Of a stretch of 64,000 nt of DNA, positions 47,342-60,302 are shown in pieces. The DNA comes from Cunninghamella blakesleeana (lineage: Eukaryota > Mucoromycota > Mucoromycetes > Mucorales > Cunninghamellaceae), in NCBI GenBank assembly GCA_017871115.1, contig JAFCIZ010000001.1, positions 477,501 through 541,500 on the forward strand, read 5' to 3'. Positions within the stretch are counted from its first letter, which is position 1, and every line of letters begins with the position of its first letter. The notes under the pieces were generated by a model. It was not told the origin of the DNA. It did no database searches and saw nothing but the letters and a program-made list of their open reading frames with translations. The translations under genes were made by a program, and so were the position numbers.

Positions 47342-47728
47342 TTATTTACATATTGAAAAAAAGGAAAGAAAAAGAAAATTTGGAATAGAGTTTTAAAAAA
47401 CATTTAATAATTTTTTAGTTTGACATCATTTAAATAAAATTATTTTTACGTATTATATTTTGTATTTTTTTTATTGTCTACCATTGCTGCTTTATAAATT
47501 GAATTAATTAGGTTCTATCTCCCGACATCTTGTGTTTAGCAAATGAATCACAGCCAACTGTTTTCTTTCGGGATTTTGATCGAAAAAAAAAAAAAAAAAA
47601 AAAAAATTGAAAATAAAAAGGGTCGAAAAAAAGACAATAACTTTTTTTTTTTTTCTTTCTTCTTGGTCTTACATTGTATATTTATTCTATTCGTTAAATT
47701 AATTTAAAAAAAAATTATAATATTTAAA
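47342..47728. promoter_or_regulatory. Spacer between MAK21 and SFP1
   Basis: 387 bp that must hold the MAK21 3' end and the SFP1 promoter. Features: CGGGATTTTGATCG (47569-47582), a 23-nt poly-A (47584-47606), then poly-T and a T/C-rich leader. No other gene fits. Confidence 0.45.
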
Positions 47729-49020
47729 ATGCCTGTTCCTATTGATTATTGTAATATTAGACGTATGAGTACTATTACTGTACCTAAACAAGACATTCAC
47801 CTTGAGTAAGTTTTTTTTATTATATAAATAAATATATATATATAAGGATAATATAAATCTAGGATAAATATTTTTCTTTTTTTTTTTGACACTCATTTAA
47901 TTTTTTTTTCCTTTTTCTGTTTTCTGAACGTAGTGTGTATAATTTCCAACAATGTAAACCTCAAAGTAATATAGATTCTACTTTTGAATCACGTCGCCTT
48001 GAAGCTGATTATTGTAAAAACTTTACTTGCTGTGGACAAACCTTGGATGATTTACACGATTTATTACAACATTATGAAGAATGTCATGTTCAAAGTGAAA
48101 TGGAAGATGAGAATGATGAAGAAGAAGAAAATGATGACGCTGCTTCCACTTGGGGTTATTACACACCACCTGTTTCACCCACTGATCAAGTTCCTCCCTC
48201 CTCCCCTTTTGATTTATTGAGAAAAACAAAAACTGATCTTTATAGCACCTACAATCCTAATGATACTTCTCCTCTACATATGGTGAATCCTTATGAAGAT
48301 GAAAATGAAGAATATGACTATGAAGATGATTATGAAGAAGAAAATGATCAAGAAAATGCCAAGTTTTGTGGAAAAAAGAGAAACTTTCAACAATATCAAG
48401 CTTCTTCCTCTTCTTCTTCTTCTTCTGGTATGGATTTATTAACTATCTCTGCGGCTAAAAAATTAGCTTTAGCTACCGGGGAATCTTTAAATTGTTTAAC
48501 TGACGAAGAATTTTTAGCCCATGCTGGTGTATTATTGGCTTCGGCTAATACTTCTTGTAAGTCATTTTTTTATATATAAATTGTATATAAAAAAAGAAAA
48601 AGGGTTTACCCTTTAGAAAAAAAATTTTTTTTTCCTCAACTGACTTTTATACTGACTTTTATATTTTTTTTTTTTTTTTTTTTTTTTGATTATAAAATAG
48701 ATTTATATGCTGATAAACCTTATAAATGTACAGTGCAGGGATGTGATAAGGCATATAAAAATCCCAATGGGTTAAAATATCATAAAGAACATGGTCATTG
48801 TAGTTTAATGGAAGAAAATGAAATCCCCAAACCATACCAATGCACTATTGGAGATTGTGGAAAAAGATATAAAAACTTAAATGGGTTAAAATATCATATT
48901 GAACACTCTCATATGGCAGCATTAAATCATACATTGGCTAGTTTTGGTTGTTCATTACTTCCTTCCCCTCCTTCTTCTACTTCTGCTTCACCATCCACTA
49001 TTGCTGATTCTTTTTTTTAA
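47729..49020 (+). CDS. SFP1: Sfp1-like C2H2 transcription regulator
   Basis: Exons 47729-47805, 47934-48556 and 48701-49020 give 339 residues. Two C-terminal zinc fingers have the Sfp1 signature: KPYKCTVQGCDKAYKNPNGL with Cys243, Cys248, His261 and His266, then KPYQCTIGDCGKRYKNLNGL with Cys281, Cys286, His299 and His304. An N-terminal degenerate finger, CKNFTCCGQTLDDLHDLLQHYEEC (residues 53-76), is also typical of fungal Sfp1 relatives. Acidic runs (80-92 and around 125-145) may activate transcription. In yeast Sfp1 drives ribosomal protein and ribosome biogenesis genes in response to TOR and nutrients; that role is inferred here. It follows MAK21 in tandem. The last residues are Ser/Pro-rich and end in Phe-Phe. 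Confidence 0.88.
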
Positions 49021-50063
49021 AAAAAGAATGAAGGAATGAAGAAATCATTAATTGTATATAAGTTCTATTTTTTTATCATAATTTTTTTTATTTATAATCA
49101 TTTTATTCTTTACATATTTTTACGTATGTCTTTTTCTTCTTAGATTTCCTTTTTATTTTTATTTCATTTTATGATCATTCTACGTTTTTTATTTTACATG
49201 CCATTTTTAGAAAAAAAAGTATTTCTTTTATTATATGCCTTTTTTTTTTATCATCATTATTTCATTTATTAATTTCCATCCTACTCTTTATATATATATA
49301 TACTCTTTTTTATATGAACAATAATAATACTATACACTACGTATGTATAATAAAAAAAAATAACCTATGTTTTTTCACTATTAAGTCGGCTATTCAACTT
49401 GGCTTTACACTCCTTTTTTATTTTTATTATTATTATATTATTATTATTTTTATTTATTTGATAAACATTCTTTCTTGATCTTTTTACTATGAAAATATTT
49501 AATTCATCTTTTCTATTTTTTTTATATATTGAGTTATGTTTTATTATAAAAATATGCTTAATTTGTTTCATATATAAAAAACACTAAAAAATGTAGAGTA
49601 TTTGTTTTTTTGGTTGTACAACAAATTAAAAAACATATATGTGTAACTTTTCATTTTTTTCTTTTTATTTTTTAAAAAAAAGGAAGATCACTCTAAGAAA
49701 GGAGTATAAAATCAATAAATGAAAAAAGGTTCCCCTCGAATTTTCAGAATTTTTTTATTTTTCATTCTCCTTCAATTTTTTTTTTTTAACACACACACTC
49801 TCTCTCTCTCTCACTCTTTCTTTTTTCTTTCTTTCTCATCCCAGATTATCATTCATTAAGAAAAAACTAATCCTATTTCCTTTTCCCCCCATAACACTCC
49901 TTTTCTTATATATATATATATATTATTATTATTACCATCACTATAATAATAACATATATTATTCATTCGTTTTTTAAAAAAAAATAACAATAAAAAACAG
50001 TAACTATTCATCCATCAAGCTTTATTGTATTTTTTATTTTATACCTAGTTAAATAATTTAATA
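49021..50063. other. Intergenic, promoter of SH3 membrane gene
   Basis: One kilobase without a supported gene. Near the right end are CCCCTCGAATTTTCAGAA (49734-49751), a CT microsatellite (49790-49820), a CCCCCC run (49885-49890) and T/C-rich leader sequence. A minus-strand Lys/Asn-rich frame at 49365-49571 is low-complexity. Confidence 0.45.
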
Positions 50064-51567
50064 ATGCAACCAGTATCTGCCAATACATTATTATTTACTA
50101 TTGCAACAGCTGCTACCACTATACCTCTCACATATGGACGATATATTTATCCTGAAGAATATAATCACTATCAACATTTGAATCACCCTTTTAATGGTAA
50201 AATAAAATAGTAATAATAATAATAAAATAAAATAAAAACTAAAATAAATTTATGGCTACACAAAGAAAATTTGTTTAATTTATATTAAAACCATATGCTT
50301 TTTTTTTTTTTTTACTCTTTTTGTAGGCGAACATATTGTAAACTATGCAGCAGCACCTGATATTTCTTTTTCAAATGCACCTACTCATTCTGATAAAAAA
50401 CCAGATCCTACACCAACAAAAAAAGATCCTCCTCCTGCTGAAAAGACAACTGAAAAAAAACCAGATCCCACACCAACAAAAAAAGATCCTCCTCCATCCG
50501 ATAAGACACCTGATAAACCAACAACACCTAAACCAACAAATAATGATCAACAACCTAAAAATACTACACCAACAAATAATAATAGTAGTCCATTTGTTTT
50601 ACCAACTGCATCAAATGGCTCATCTGGAGGAACAAATTTACCATCATCACCTACTTCTACACCATCTACAGGTAAAGAAAATGAAGGCGGTTCTAACGGG
50701 GGTGTAATTGCTGGTGTTGTCATTGCTGTTGTAGCTATTGTTGGTGCCATTGCTGCATTTATTATGATTCGACGTAAAAAGAGATCAAAACGTAATATCA
50801 ATAATAATTTAAAACCTGATCCTTTTACTATGGGTTTCGGAAGCCATAATCAACCTCCATCATCAATGAATCAATATAATAATCAAAGTAACAGTAATAA
50901 TTATCAATATAGTAGCGAAAATACAATGGCTCAGCCTTACCAACAACAGCAATCTATTCATATGCCACCCATTAGTCCATCTTATTCTACTCCTCCTCCT
51001 CCATTATCTCCATTATCTGACGCACCTCCTTATCAACAGCAATATTATTCTTCAACTACTACAGCACCTTTAGAAAAAACACAGTTACCTCCTTCTACAA
51101 ATCAAAATAGTATTCCAATGCAAACCATTGCTGGTGGTGGCTATGCTACCATGACACCTCAACAAGAACAAGAATATCATCAACAAGAACTCCAACAGGC
51201 TGGTCAACAACAACCTTCTGCATTAGATAATACTAATGCTGCCGCTGCTACTGCTGCTCCTGGTGTTGTTCCTCAAGGTTCTTTAGGTATATTTAATGTG
51301 GTATCCACTTATACACCTACTTTAAGTGATGAAATTGACATTCAATTAGGTGATCGAATTGAAATTTTGGTTGAATATGATGATGGATGGTGCCAAGGTG
51401 TTAATTTATCTCGTGGTAATGCTAAAGGTGTTTTCCCTCGTCATTGTGTTGATCAATTCCCTGCTGGCACAGCAACAAATCAACAACAAAAGAGTTTAGA
51501 CCAACCCCCTCAAATTGAATTGGAAAACTTTAAACGTGTTAGTTCAATGTACATGTCTTATAATTAA
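50064..51567 (+). CDS. Single-pass membrane protein with cytosolic SH3 domain
   Basis: Exons 50064-50196 and 50327-51567 give 457 residues. A signal-peptide-like start (residues 1-25, TLLFTIATAATT core) precedes an extracellular Pro/Thr/Lys/Asn-rich stalk that contains a near-perfect tandem duplication (about 68-85 and 88-105, KPDPTPTKKDPPP). A hydrophobic helix at about 168-193 (GVIAGVVIAVVAIVGAIAAF) is followed by a basic stop-transfer MIRRKKRSKR. The long cytosolic part is Gln/Pro/Ser-rich, then an SH3 domain (about 364-422) with ALYDY-like VVSTYTPTLSDEI, the DGWCQG tryptophan and GVFPRHCV. The layout resembles fungal Fus1/Sho1-class cell-surface adaptors, but here there is a single helix, as in Fus1. 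Role in polarity or wall sensing is inferred. Confidence 0.82.
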
Positions 51568-51727
51568 TCATAATAATAATGTTAATTATTCAAAAAAAAA
51601 GAAAAAAAAAACTCAAAGCAACGTACGTAATAAATTAAAAAAAAGGTCATATATACATATATATATAATAGGAAAATGGAAAAGGATAAAGAATAAAAAT
51701 ACAATAAATCCATTTTATTTTTATTTT

Positions 51728-51769
<42 letters not shown>

Positions 51770-52578
51770 CTTTTTTTTACCCCACCCCTTCCATTCTTTT
51801 CTTTTACTTAATTATTATTTTGTCCTTTTATATATTTTTTACTCTTATTATTTATTAATTATTTTTATATATCATAAACATATTCTTTTATTATTATTAT
51901 TAATAATTTTTTTTATTTCTTTTTTTACAATACTTTATTTTATTTTTTTAATGATATCATTATATTAAAAATAATACATATATATACACAAACACACACA
52001 CATTTTTATTTTTATTTCACAGCTGTTTATTTTTTTAAATAAATGAATAATTATACATAAAGTCTAAAATAATTTATAAATTTGTAAAATGTCAACTGTC
52101 GTCAAAATTACCCTTTCATTTCATTTTATATTTATTTATAATTTTCTTATCCCTTTGACTTTAATCTTTTTTTTTTTAAAAAAAAAAAAAGATTAAATAA
52201 ATAATAAACATAAAAATACATAAATGATGTATTATTTAATCACCAATAAAAAATAAAAATAAAAATAAAAAACATAATAATAAATAAGGTTTGAATTGGT
52301 ATTACAAATGGTAGTACCAAATATGATCGGAGGCTTTATTCTTATTGTAAAAAGCGTATATTTCTATTATTATTATTAATAATAATATTATAATTATGTA
52401 TTAAATATTATATAAATAGTATGATGATGTTTACTTCGAGAAGGAAAATAAACAATAATAAATAAAAAAAAAATAAGGATTAGGATGCAGGGGGGGAGAA
52501 GGGCTGTTATTGTAGTTATTGATGGGGGTACCACATAATATAAAAATGTATACATATATTTATGTAGTTTTTTTTTTT
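51568..52578. repeat. Convergent intergenic region with repeats and palindrome
   Basis: Separates the SH3 gene and the seven-helix gene. It holds a TA repeat (51729-51765), ATT and ATA runs, and a palindrome of TTTAATC, 11 T, 13 A, GATTAAA (52160-52197). A GGGGGGAG run is at 52491-52498. No gene. Confidence 0.5.
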
Positions 52579-54257
52579 TCAAGTCGAAATGACTTGAGCA
52601 GCTTTTGTTAAAGATTTTGTACTACATTGAGAATCTTGTATAGAAAGAGAGGATCTATTTTGTAAATAATAAGGAGAGTTGGACAAAATGGAATCATTAT
52701 GTTGAAGATCTTCAGCATAAGTAGCAGAAGGTAAAGGACCAAGAGTTGAATGATCTGTACCTTGGCTATGCTTTTGAATGTTAAAAGAAAAGGAATGATC
52801 GGATTGTGAAGTAGTTGTATCATTATTGAAATTATTATTATGTTGTTGTTGTTGAGGATCTCCCATAGTGGTTACAATATGGCGGGGAACTTTGGATGGG
52901 TTGGTTACCCAATGGATGGTACAAATATTTATTGTGACATCAATCGTACAACACATCATACAAAGATAACCACGTTGCTCCCCATGTAATATAGTAGCAC
53001 TAAAAGCATTAGCGAACGAGGCAACAAGGCATACGGTTGACGCGATCAATGTTTTTTTAGTTAAGCTATAAAGTCGACTATTTTTCCAATTGGCATTAGC
53101 TCCTCTTCCTACTCTTATTAATGGAATTATAAATAATATTGTCATGTATAAGTTGAAGACCTAAATATCAATAAAAATAATAAAAATAATAATCAATGAG
53201 AGAGTTTGTGGAATTTTTGGTTTTTGGTTACATAAACTAGTAAAATATAAAAAAATTGGTATTCCGCGCATCCTTATATTTAAATAAAAAAATAATAAAT
53301 AAATAAAAACTTACAGTATCGTACACCTATCAATGATAAATATAAAAACAAGAAAAGTAAATTATATTAGTATATTGGTTATTATTATTATTTATTTTAA
53401 AAAAGTATATATATATAAACATAGCTTACCAATAAAGGGATATTTGCAATAGGTTTTAAACCAATATAACATTCACCAGTAGGTACGGAAATAGCATTAT
53501 GATAGTTAATCTAAATAAAATAAAATAAAAAACAAGAAAAACATTTAATAAAAAATACACATCATATATATATATATATAATATATATTAATTTATTTTA
53601 ATTTATCACATTACCATTAATGCAAATATACCAACATAAGGTGTCATAAGAAAAATATGAAAACGATACATCCAATTTTCAACTCGACGGGTTCTACAAC
53701 CACTAACAATAAAAGATCTTTCAATCAACCTATATATTTATACATAAAAAATAAAAGTTAGAAATAATAATAATAATAATAGCACATCTATATACTACAT
53801 CATATTTATTTTACCATAAATAAATAATAAGTTTTGTACCAGCATAAAACAAATCACAAACCATAATAGAAAAAAAACAAGAAGTAGGATTACCTATCAA
53901 TAAAGGAAAAAGTGTATATACAATATAATATATTCATGATTAAAAATAAGGTTTTTTATATATCCAAAAAAAGAAGAGCTGATCGATCCATTTATCGTGT
54001 TCTCGGTTTATAAAAAACTATAGTTTACCATTATTTGTATAAGCTAAAACTGCACTAGAAGCAGTAAAAGCCCAAGAACATATATATAAAGATACAACCA
54101 AGATACGCGCATAGGTTAACGATTTATAATTTATTCTATATGTTTTAATCCCAAATAAGGTGCAAGTAAACGTCAGACCTATTAAAGTGACGATTTGTGA
54201 AGAAAATTCGCCCCATTCAGGTAAACGTTCTGGTATATATACAAAGCTGGTACTCAT
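52579..54257 (-). CDS. Seven-helix receptor-like membrane protein
   Basis: Six exons (54029-54257, 53815-53893, 53615-53729, 53430-53510, 53315-53326, 52579-53160) give 365 residues in phase. The 12-nt exon encodes VYDT, and joining it yields the natural helix context IPLLVYDTVFNLYMTILFI. Hydrophobic segments run through about residues 19-38, 48-72, 78-100, 116-134, 155-180, 205-230 and 238-258, seven in all, with a short outside N-terminus. Helix ends carry basic loops (GCRTRRVENWMY). A 105-residue cytosolic tail is Ser/Gln/Asn-rich, as in receptors regulated by phosphorylation. I see no named GPCR class signature such as Ste2 or Ste3. Best described as a fungal receptor-like 7TM protein of unknown ligand. 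Confidence 0.72.
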
Positions 54258-54910
54258 TAAAAATAGATATATACAAAACTATATATAGGTTGGTATCTTG
54301 AAAAGGTTAATAATAATAAAGTAATAAAAAGTTATATGTATATATGTAATAATGAATAAAAAATAAAAATAAAAATAAAAATAAAAAAATGAGAAAAGGG
54401 AAAAGAGAGAAAAAAAAAAAAATTGATGAAAAGAAAAAAAAAAAAATTTTAATCCGAAAAAAAAATTTAACTCATCTTTGATGCACATACACAAAAAAAA
54501 TTTTTTTTTCATTATCAGCAACTGCTTCAAACTTTAAAACATAAAGTTTTTTTTACCAATTTAATTAAATGATTTCCTTATTACGTTTTATTTATACGTT
54601 GTTAATTGAAGTTGGTATCTACTTATAATAATAATATACATATAATTATTTAATCGGTCAATGCTATTATTACTATTATTATTATTACATATATTTTATT
54701 ATTATTGGATCATTTTAAGTAAAATGGTATATTTATTGTAATTATTAGATAATCATTTTGAATCCGGAGATCAAAATTAAAATACTTTTCTTCCAATAAT
54801 ATAATTACTGATCAGTAGCTATACATAGTAATTATATATAAATATAATTACCAATATATATCTATGTAAACCCCGTTATATATAAACATGTTAATATATA
54901 TATATATGTA

Positions 54911-54942
<32 letters not shown>

Positions 54943-57900
54943 ATATAAAGGGAAAAAATAAAAAATAAAAAACTTTGATTACAAAAATATTCAAAGTCCA
55001 CTTAGATCGACTCCTTTTTTTGGCGATGAAATGACGAGAACAACTTACAGCATCCACGTGTTTTTTAGTTTTGATAAACTTCCTTTAAAATATTTATCCA
55101 GAATCATCTTCCTTTTTATTTTTTCTACCTTCGTACCTATCCAATAGGTAAAACGAATTTCATATGTAAAAAAAAATTATAATTAAAAAGCAGGGCCTTT
55201 TTTTTTCTTTTTCTACCTGTTTACGTATTGCTGATTCATTTATAAATACAACCCTTTTTTTTAACTGGATCGTCGACTGGAATATTAGTTGTTTAAAGAT
55301 AGAAATAAAATTAAACTACCGACTTTCATTTTTTTTAAAACCATGCCCGAGGTTAAGGGTTTTTTGTTCTTATTCGTTGCAGTTAGTTTTAAAAGAGTTG
55401 CTTTGAAAACCCTTTTCTTTATAATTGTTGTTTGTTATTCAATTTAGTAAAATCCTAATACACAAGTAAATGCTGGAATTTTATATTATACTGACCGATT
55501 ATATCATAAAAAAAACTACTTCTTTTTTATTATCACTGTAGCCACTGTTATCATTGAATAGAAGGATATCTAGCCTATTTTAGTAAAACAGAAAATAAAC
55601 AAAAGATAGTAGTACAATGCAGTGGTCGAAAGAAAAAGTTGTTACTAGATTCCACGCGGCTGGTAAGAAATTTATTGGCCAGAAAAAAAAATAGTCGAAG
55701 ATTATAAAAAAATCCCAATTTTCATCGTTTCTTTTTTTTTTTCTTTATTGATTACTATGTATTTTGCAAAAGAATATATACATACATCTATTTTATACTG
55801 CTCCATATTTTTTTAAACTCAAAGTAATGAAATCGAGATTTGGGCGATTATTATTTTTATGTAAAAAAATAAATTAATCACATCACATATAAAATCCAAT
55901 GGATTTAAATAATTATCCTATATAAGCTTATTCGTATATGGAAATAAAAAACTAAATAAAGAAAAATGAGCCAAGAAAAAAAAAATCCACCCACTTAATT
56001 AACTTGTTTATTGAATATGAGAATTAGACTGGATTTCATTGATTATTCCCTTTTTCACGTAGATTCTTTTTTATTTTTTAAAATAAAGAAAAGATTTGGA
56101 ACATTCCACTTGTATTCTTTTTCAAATATAAAACTTCATGTTTACTTGTTAGAAAAAAACAAAATAATCACTTGGAAAATGACCAATTTAAAAAAATCGC
56201 CACGGTCGTAGCCAAGATCCAATAATAAAATAAAACGTATTTTAAAAAGTATACATACTGGTAAAAATATTAGAAAAAAAACAACATAATAAAAATGGTA
56301 TGTATGTAACTTTTATTTATTATTATCCACAAAATAAATAGTATCATAGGTAAAAATCAATTCAGATGGAAAATAATAATAATAAAATAGATAGTAGTTA
56401 TGAAAATAGTAATGTCTGTAGATTTAATACCATATTTAATAAACTGACATATCATCACTTTATACTATATATTATTTATTATTATTCAAATAAATGGTTT
56501 TAGCCCAATTTATCTGTAAACTAAATTTGATTTGGGAATATATTACAAAACCTTATACAGGTTTCACCTGAGAGTAATATTAGTTTGCATATTATGCCCA
56601 GCTTGATAGCATGTAAAGTAAACCAATAATATTGTAGAACGCTTCAAATAAAAAAAGATCAAGCCATGAACAAAGGTCGAAGGTGGCAAAATCATAGCAA
56701 TATAATGAATAATGTGCAATGAGAATTGGGGGACCTTTCCTTAGTTTTGACTACTATTTAAATCGCCTATTATATATAGAACGCCTATTTATACTATCTT
56801 CATCTAATCTTACAAATCAGGTTGCTCTGTTACTGGTAAAGAAGGAATTTGTGATAAAATAAAATAATTTCGAGGGATATTTTTTTTTGAAGCCTGTCTA
56901 ATTTTAATTTTTATACATAGCAATTCCTAGCAGGCGGAATGATATTCAACCACTCGGGTATTATCAAATATTAAAATTGGAACAATATGCTAGATTAATC
57001 AAAAGTAATAAAACTTTTTATCTAGTATTGATCTTTTTTTTTTTTTTTGTTCATGATATTGGTCTTTCTTCCTTTTATTCAATGTATTGTTCTGCTCTTA
57101 TTCGAGCTAGTATTTTTTTATATTCTGTAGGAAATGATTTTGGCAGTTTTTTTTAAAGATTATACTCTACTATTTATAGCGATGAATAGAGTATGCCACC
57201 AAAACTTTCCACATATTCCTTATCAGATTTAGTTATAAATAATTGATTTTAACAAGGCGCAATGGATTTTAATGGTGTCGTTTTCTCTCCTGTAAATATA
57301 TCTTTATTGCCATTATTTTTTTATCCCTACAATATATATCACTTTAACGATAGTTTGATGAGGCCCAATGAGATCTCAGTAGCAGTTTATTTATTATTAA
57401 TATTATTAAGTTTTTAAGATAGACTAAATAGAATTTATTATTTATTTTGAATGTATTTATCAATGGTGTAGCTAGAGAAAAAACCATGGTTTATATAATA
57501 AAAAGAAAAAATAAAAATGACAGGAAAATGAATAAAAGATTAAAAAGCTGTATATAAAAATCATTTCGAAAAATCAAAATATCGTAAAACATATACAATG
57601 TACTTTTTTTCTTTTGCTATTCTTACACACTCTATTCAAAGTATGTAGATTTCACTTTATATATATATATATATATATTCCAATATAACCACATTCATAG
57701 TGTGGGCATATTAACGCTTTTTTATTTGGCTTTTTTATTTGCGTAAAATGATAATAATAATTAAAACCTAATATTTACCCTCTCGCCAAGGGCATCTTGA
57801 ATACATAATAAGATATATTTTTTTAATAGTATATTTATTTTATTATATTAATGATGTGATATGATGATTTTTATCTACACCATATATAGCATAGTCTATT

Positions 57901-57995
57901 TTTAAAAAAATAGCTGAGTTATTAATTTTTTAAAATTCTGAAATTTTTTAAAAATTCTACTTTTCTTCCTTTTTTTATTTTCTAAAGCAATACTA
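54258..57995. other. 3.7-kb stretch without a supported gene
   Basis: The longest gene-free interval in the window, between two divergent genes. It holds AT repeats (54893-54942, 57658-57680), poly-A and poly-T tracts, and a few short frames. The 26-codon frame at 55617 (MQWSKEKVVTRFHAAGK) looks exon-like, with a GTAAGA donor, but has no partner. Part of it (about 57850-57995) is the promoter of the MFS gene. The rest may be decayed sequence. Confidence 0.45.
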
Positions 57996-60302
57996 ATGGT
58001 TATACAATCTTCTACCTCTCAGTTTATACCTATACCTTCTGAAGATAATATTGATACTATAATATCTGTTGAAAATAACAAATATACTCATAGTAAAGAT
58101 GATTTATTAGATCGACTTTTGGAAAAAGTAGGGTACGGGAAGTTTCATAAGACTTTATTGGTAAAATAAATATATATTCATTACAAGAAATGCGATTATA
58201 AAAAACAATAATATATACATATATACGCTATTTAGGATTTATTGTAATAATCAATATATATTATTTCATTGTTTTATTTCAGATACTATGTGGTTTTGGT
58301 TGGTTAGCAGACAACGTAAGGATAGTACGAATAGCTTTATAATAAATACGTATATACATATATTTACTCCCATCTCCCCTTTTCTTTTATATTGATATAG
58401 ATGTGGTTACAGGTAGAATGATGAATATGTAGTGGCGACAATAACTTTTTTTATTTCTTTCATTTTATTCATGTATATCTTTATTTTATTTTATTTTTTG
58501 TAAAATGATAAAATAAAAAATAAAAAATAATATATTTAGACTGTGGCTATTATTCTTCCAAGAGTTCAAGGTTAGTAAAAAAAAAAAAAAAAAAAAAAGA
58601 AGCGCATATTAATATAAAACAATAACATCTTCATTTAGACTCCATTCTAAAAATAAAAAAACTATATTATATATATTTTATTAGAACATTTTAATATAGA
58701 AGATAAATGGATAGGCACATTATCAAGCTCATTATTTACTGGGATGATGTTTGGGTCCTTTTTTTGGGGAAGTTATTCAGATACAAAAGGAAGAAAATTA
58801 CCATATACCATGACTTTAGTAATCACCTCTGTGTTTGGGGTTTTATCAAGTTTTGCCTTTAGTTTTTGGAGTTTGTGCTTATTATTGTTCTTTTTGGGAT
58901 TTGGTGTAGGCGGGAACATGCCAACGGATGGAGCTCTTTATTTAGAGTTTTTACCTAAAGAATATCATTATCTTTTAACGTTTATGTCCGTGTTTTTTTC
59001 ATTCGGTGCTGTCTTGGCTTCTATCTTGGGCTATCTTATTTTACCTTATTCAAGTTGTCCTGAATCTACAATTGAATTGCCTTTCCCTGATTGTGATGTA
59101 ACGACCCAAAATAACGGTTGGCGAATCATGCTCTTCTCGGTGGGCATTGCTACGATTATCATGTTGATAGCAAGATCGTTTTGTTTAAAATTACCTGAAA
59201 CACCTAAATTTTTAATGAATCACAACAAGCATAAAGAAACCATCATTGTTCTTCAAGACATTGCTAAAATGAATGGAAATAATCACATTGATATTCAAGC
59301 TTCAGATTTAATGACTACAGCAAAAGCGGATCGAGATAATAAAAATAGTGATGAAGAAGAGGATAATACTAATGAATATGATGGTTTATTATCTGCACAT
59401 GATCATAATGATGATAATATGGATCATAATATTACATCTACACATCGTCGGTTATCAAACGAATATCAATTAAATGGATCATCATCATCACAATCGCCTA
59501 TATCAATTGTTATTGAAAAAGAAGAAGAATTAGCCAATACATTGAATGCTTATACAATTTTATGGAGCCCAAAATGGAGAAAAACAATTTTATTAATATG
59601 GGGTATTTGGATGTTTACTTCAATGGCATATACTATGTTTAATGTATTTTTACCCAAATATTTAGAAACCTTGGGTTTTGAAGGTGAATCTACTCCATCA
59701 AGAAAAGATGTTTATTGGGATTATATGATTTACTCTATGGCTGGTGTGCCTGGATCAGTGGTAATTATTTTTTAAAATAAATAAATAAATAAAATAATAA
59801 TAATAATAATAATAATAAAGGACAGGAATAGTAAAAAAAGAGGGGGAGAGGAGGGAGAGCTCTATCTGTATACTCATTTTATTTCCTTTTTCTTTTTCTA
59901 TTACTGTAGATGGCTTCCTATCTTATTGAAACGAGATTAGGTAGAAAAGGAACTATGGCAGCATCATCATTTGGATCAGCTATTGCACTCTTTTTATTTT
60001 CAATTATTAAATCACGTGTGACCATGTTAATCTCATCGTCTTCTGTCTCCTTTTTAGCTACATTGTTATATGCTGTTATTTATGGATATACACCCGAAGT
60101 ATTTGATACAGTCGTTCGTGGTACAGCAGTTGGAACAGCCTCTGGTTTAGGTCGTGTTGCCGGAATTGTTAGCCCCATTTTATCTGGTATTTTATTGACT
60201 TTTAGTACAACTCTACCTCTTTATGTTAGTGTCATTGGGTTTGCTTTGGTTGGTGTTTTTATAGTGTTATTACCTTATGAAACTAGAAATAGAAACAATT
60301 AA
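57996..60302 (+). CDS. SV2-type major facilitator transporter
   Basis: Six exons (57996-58160, 58283-58315, 58401-58412, 58540-58570, 58685-59760, 59910-60302) give 569 residues. An N-terminal acidic cytosolic segment leads to GYGKFHKTLLILCGFGWLAD, NMWLQ and TVAIILPRVQ, the first helix and loop of the SV2/synaptic-vesicle-2-related MFS group. The loop motif GSYSDTKGRK is the MFS motif A. Twelve helices are expected. The central loop (about 405-480) is long, acidic and Ser/His-rich. The substrate is likely an inorganic or organic anion, but this cannot be told from sequence. The 12-nt exon encodes MWLQ and three small exons split the first helix region. It converges with the FAM210-like gene. 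Confidence 0.85.

Noticed and set aside
49365..49571. Lys/Asn-rich 68-codon minus-strand frame
   Set aside because: Low-complexity AT translation in a promoter region.
54279..54530. 83-codon Phe/Tyr-rich minus-strand frame
   Set aside because: It translates AAAAAT-type repeats in non-coding DNA.
55617..55662. Possible orphan first exon MQWSKEKVVTRFHAA with GTAAGA donor
   Set aside because: No downstream exon continues it within 2 kb; kept only as a note on the gene-free block.
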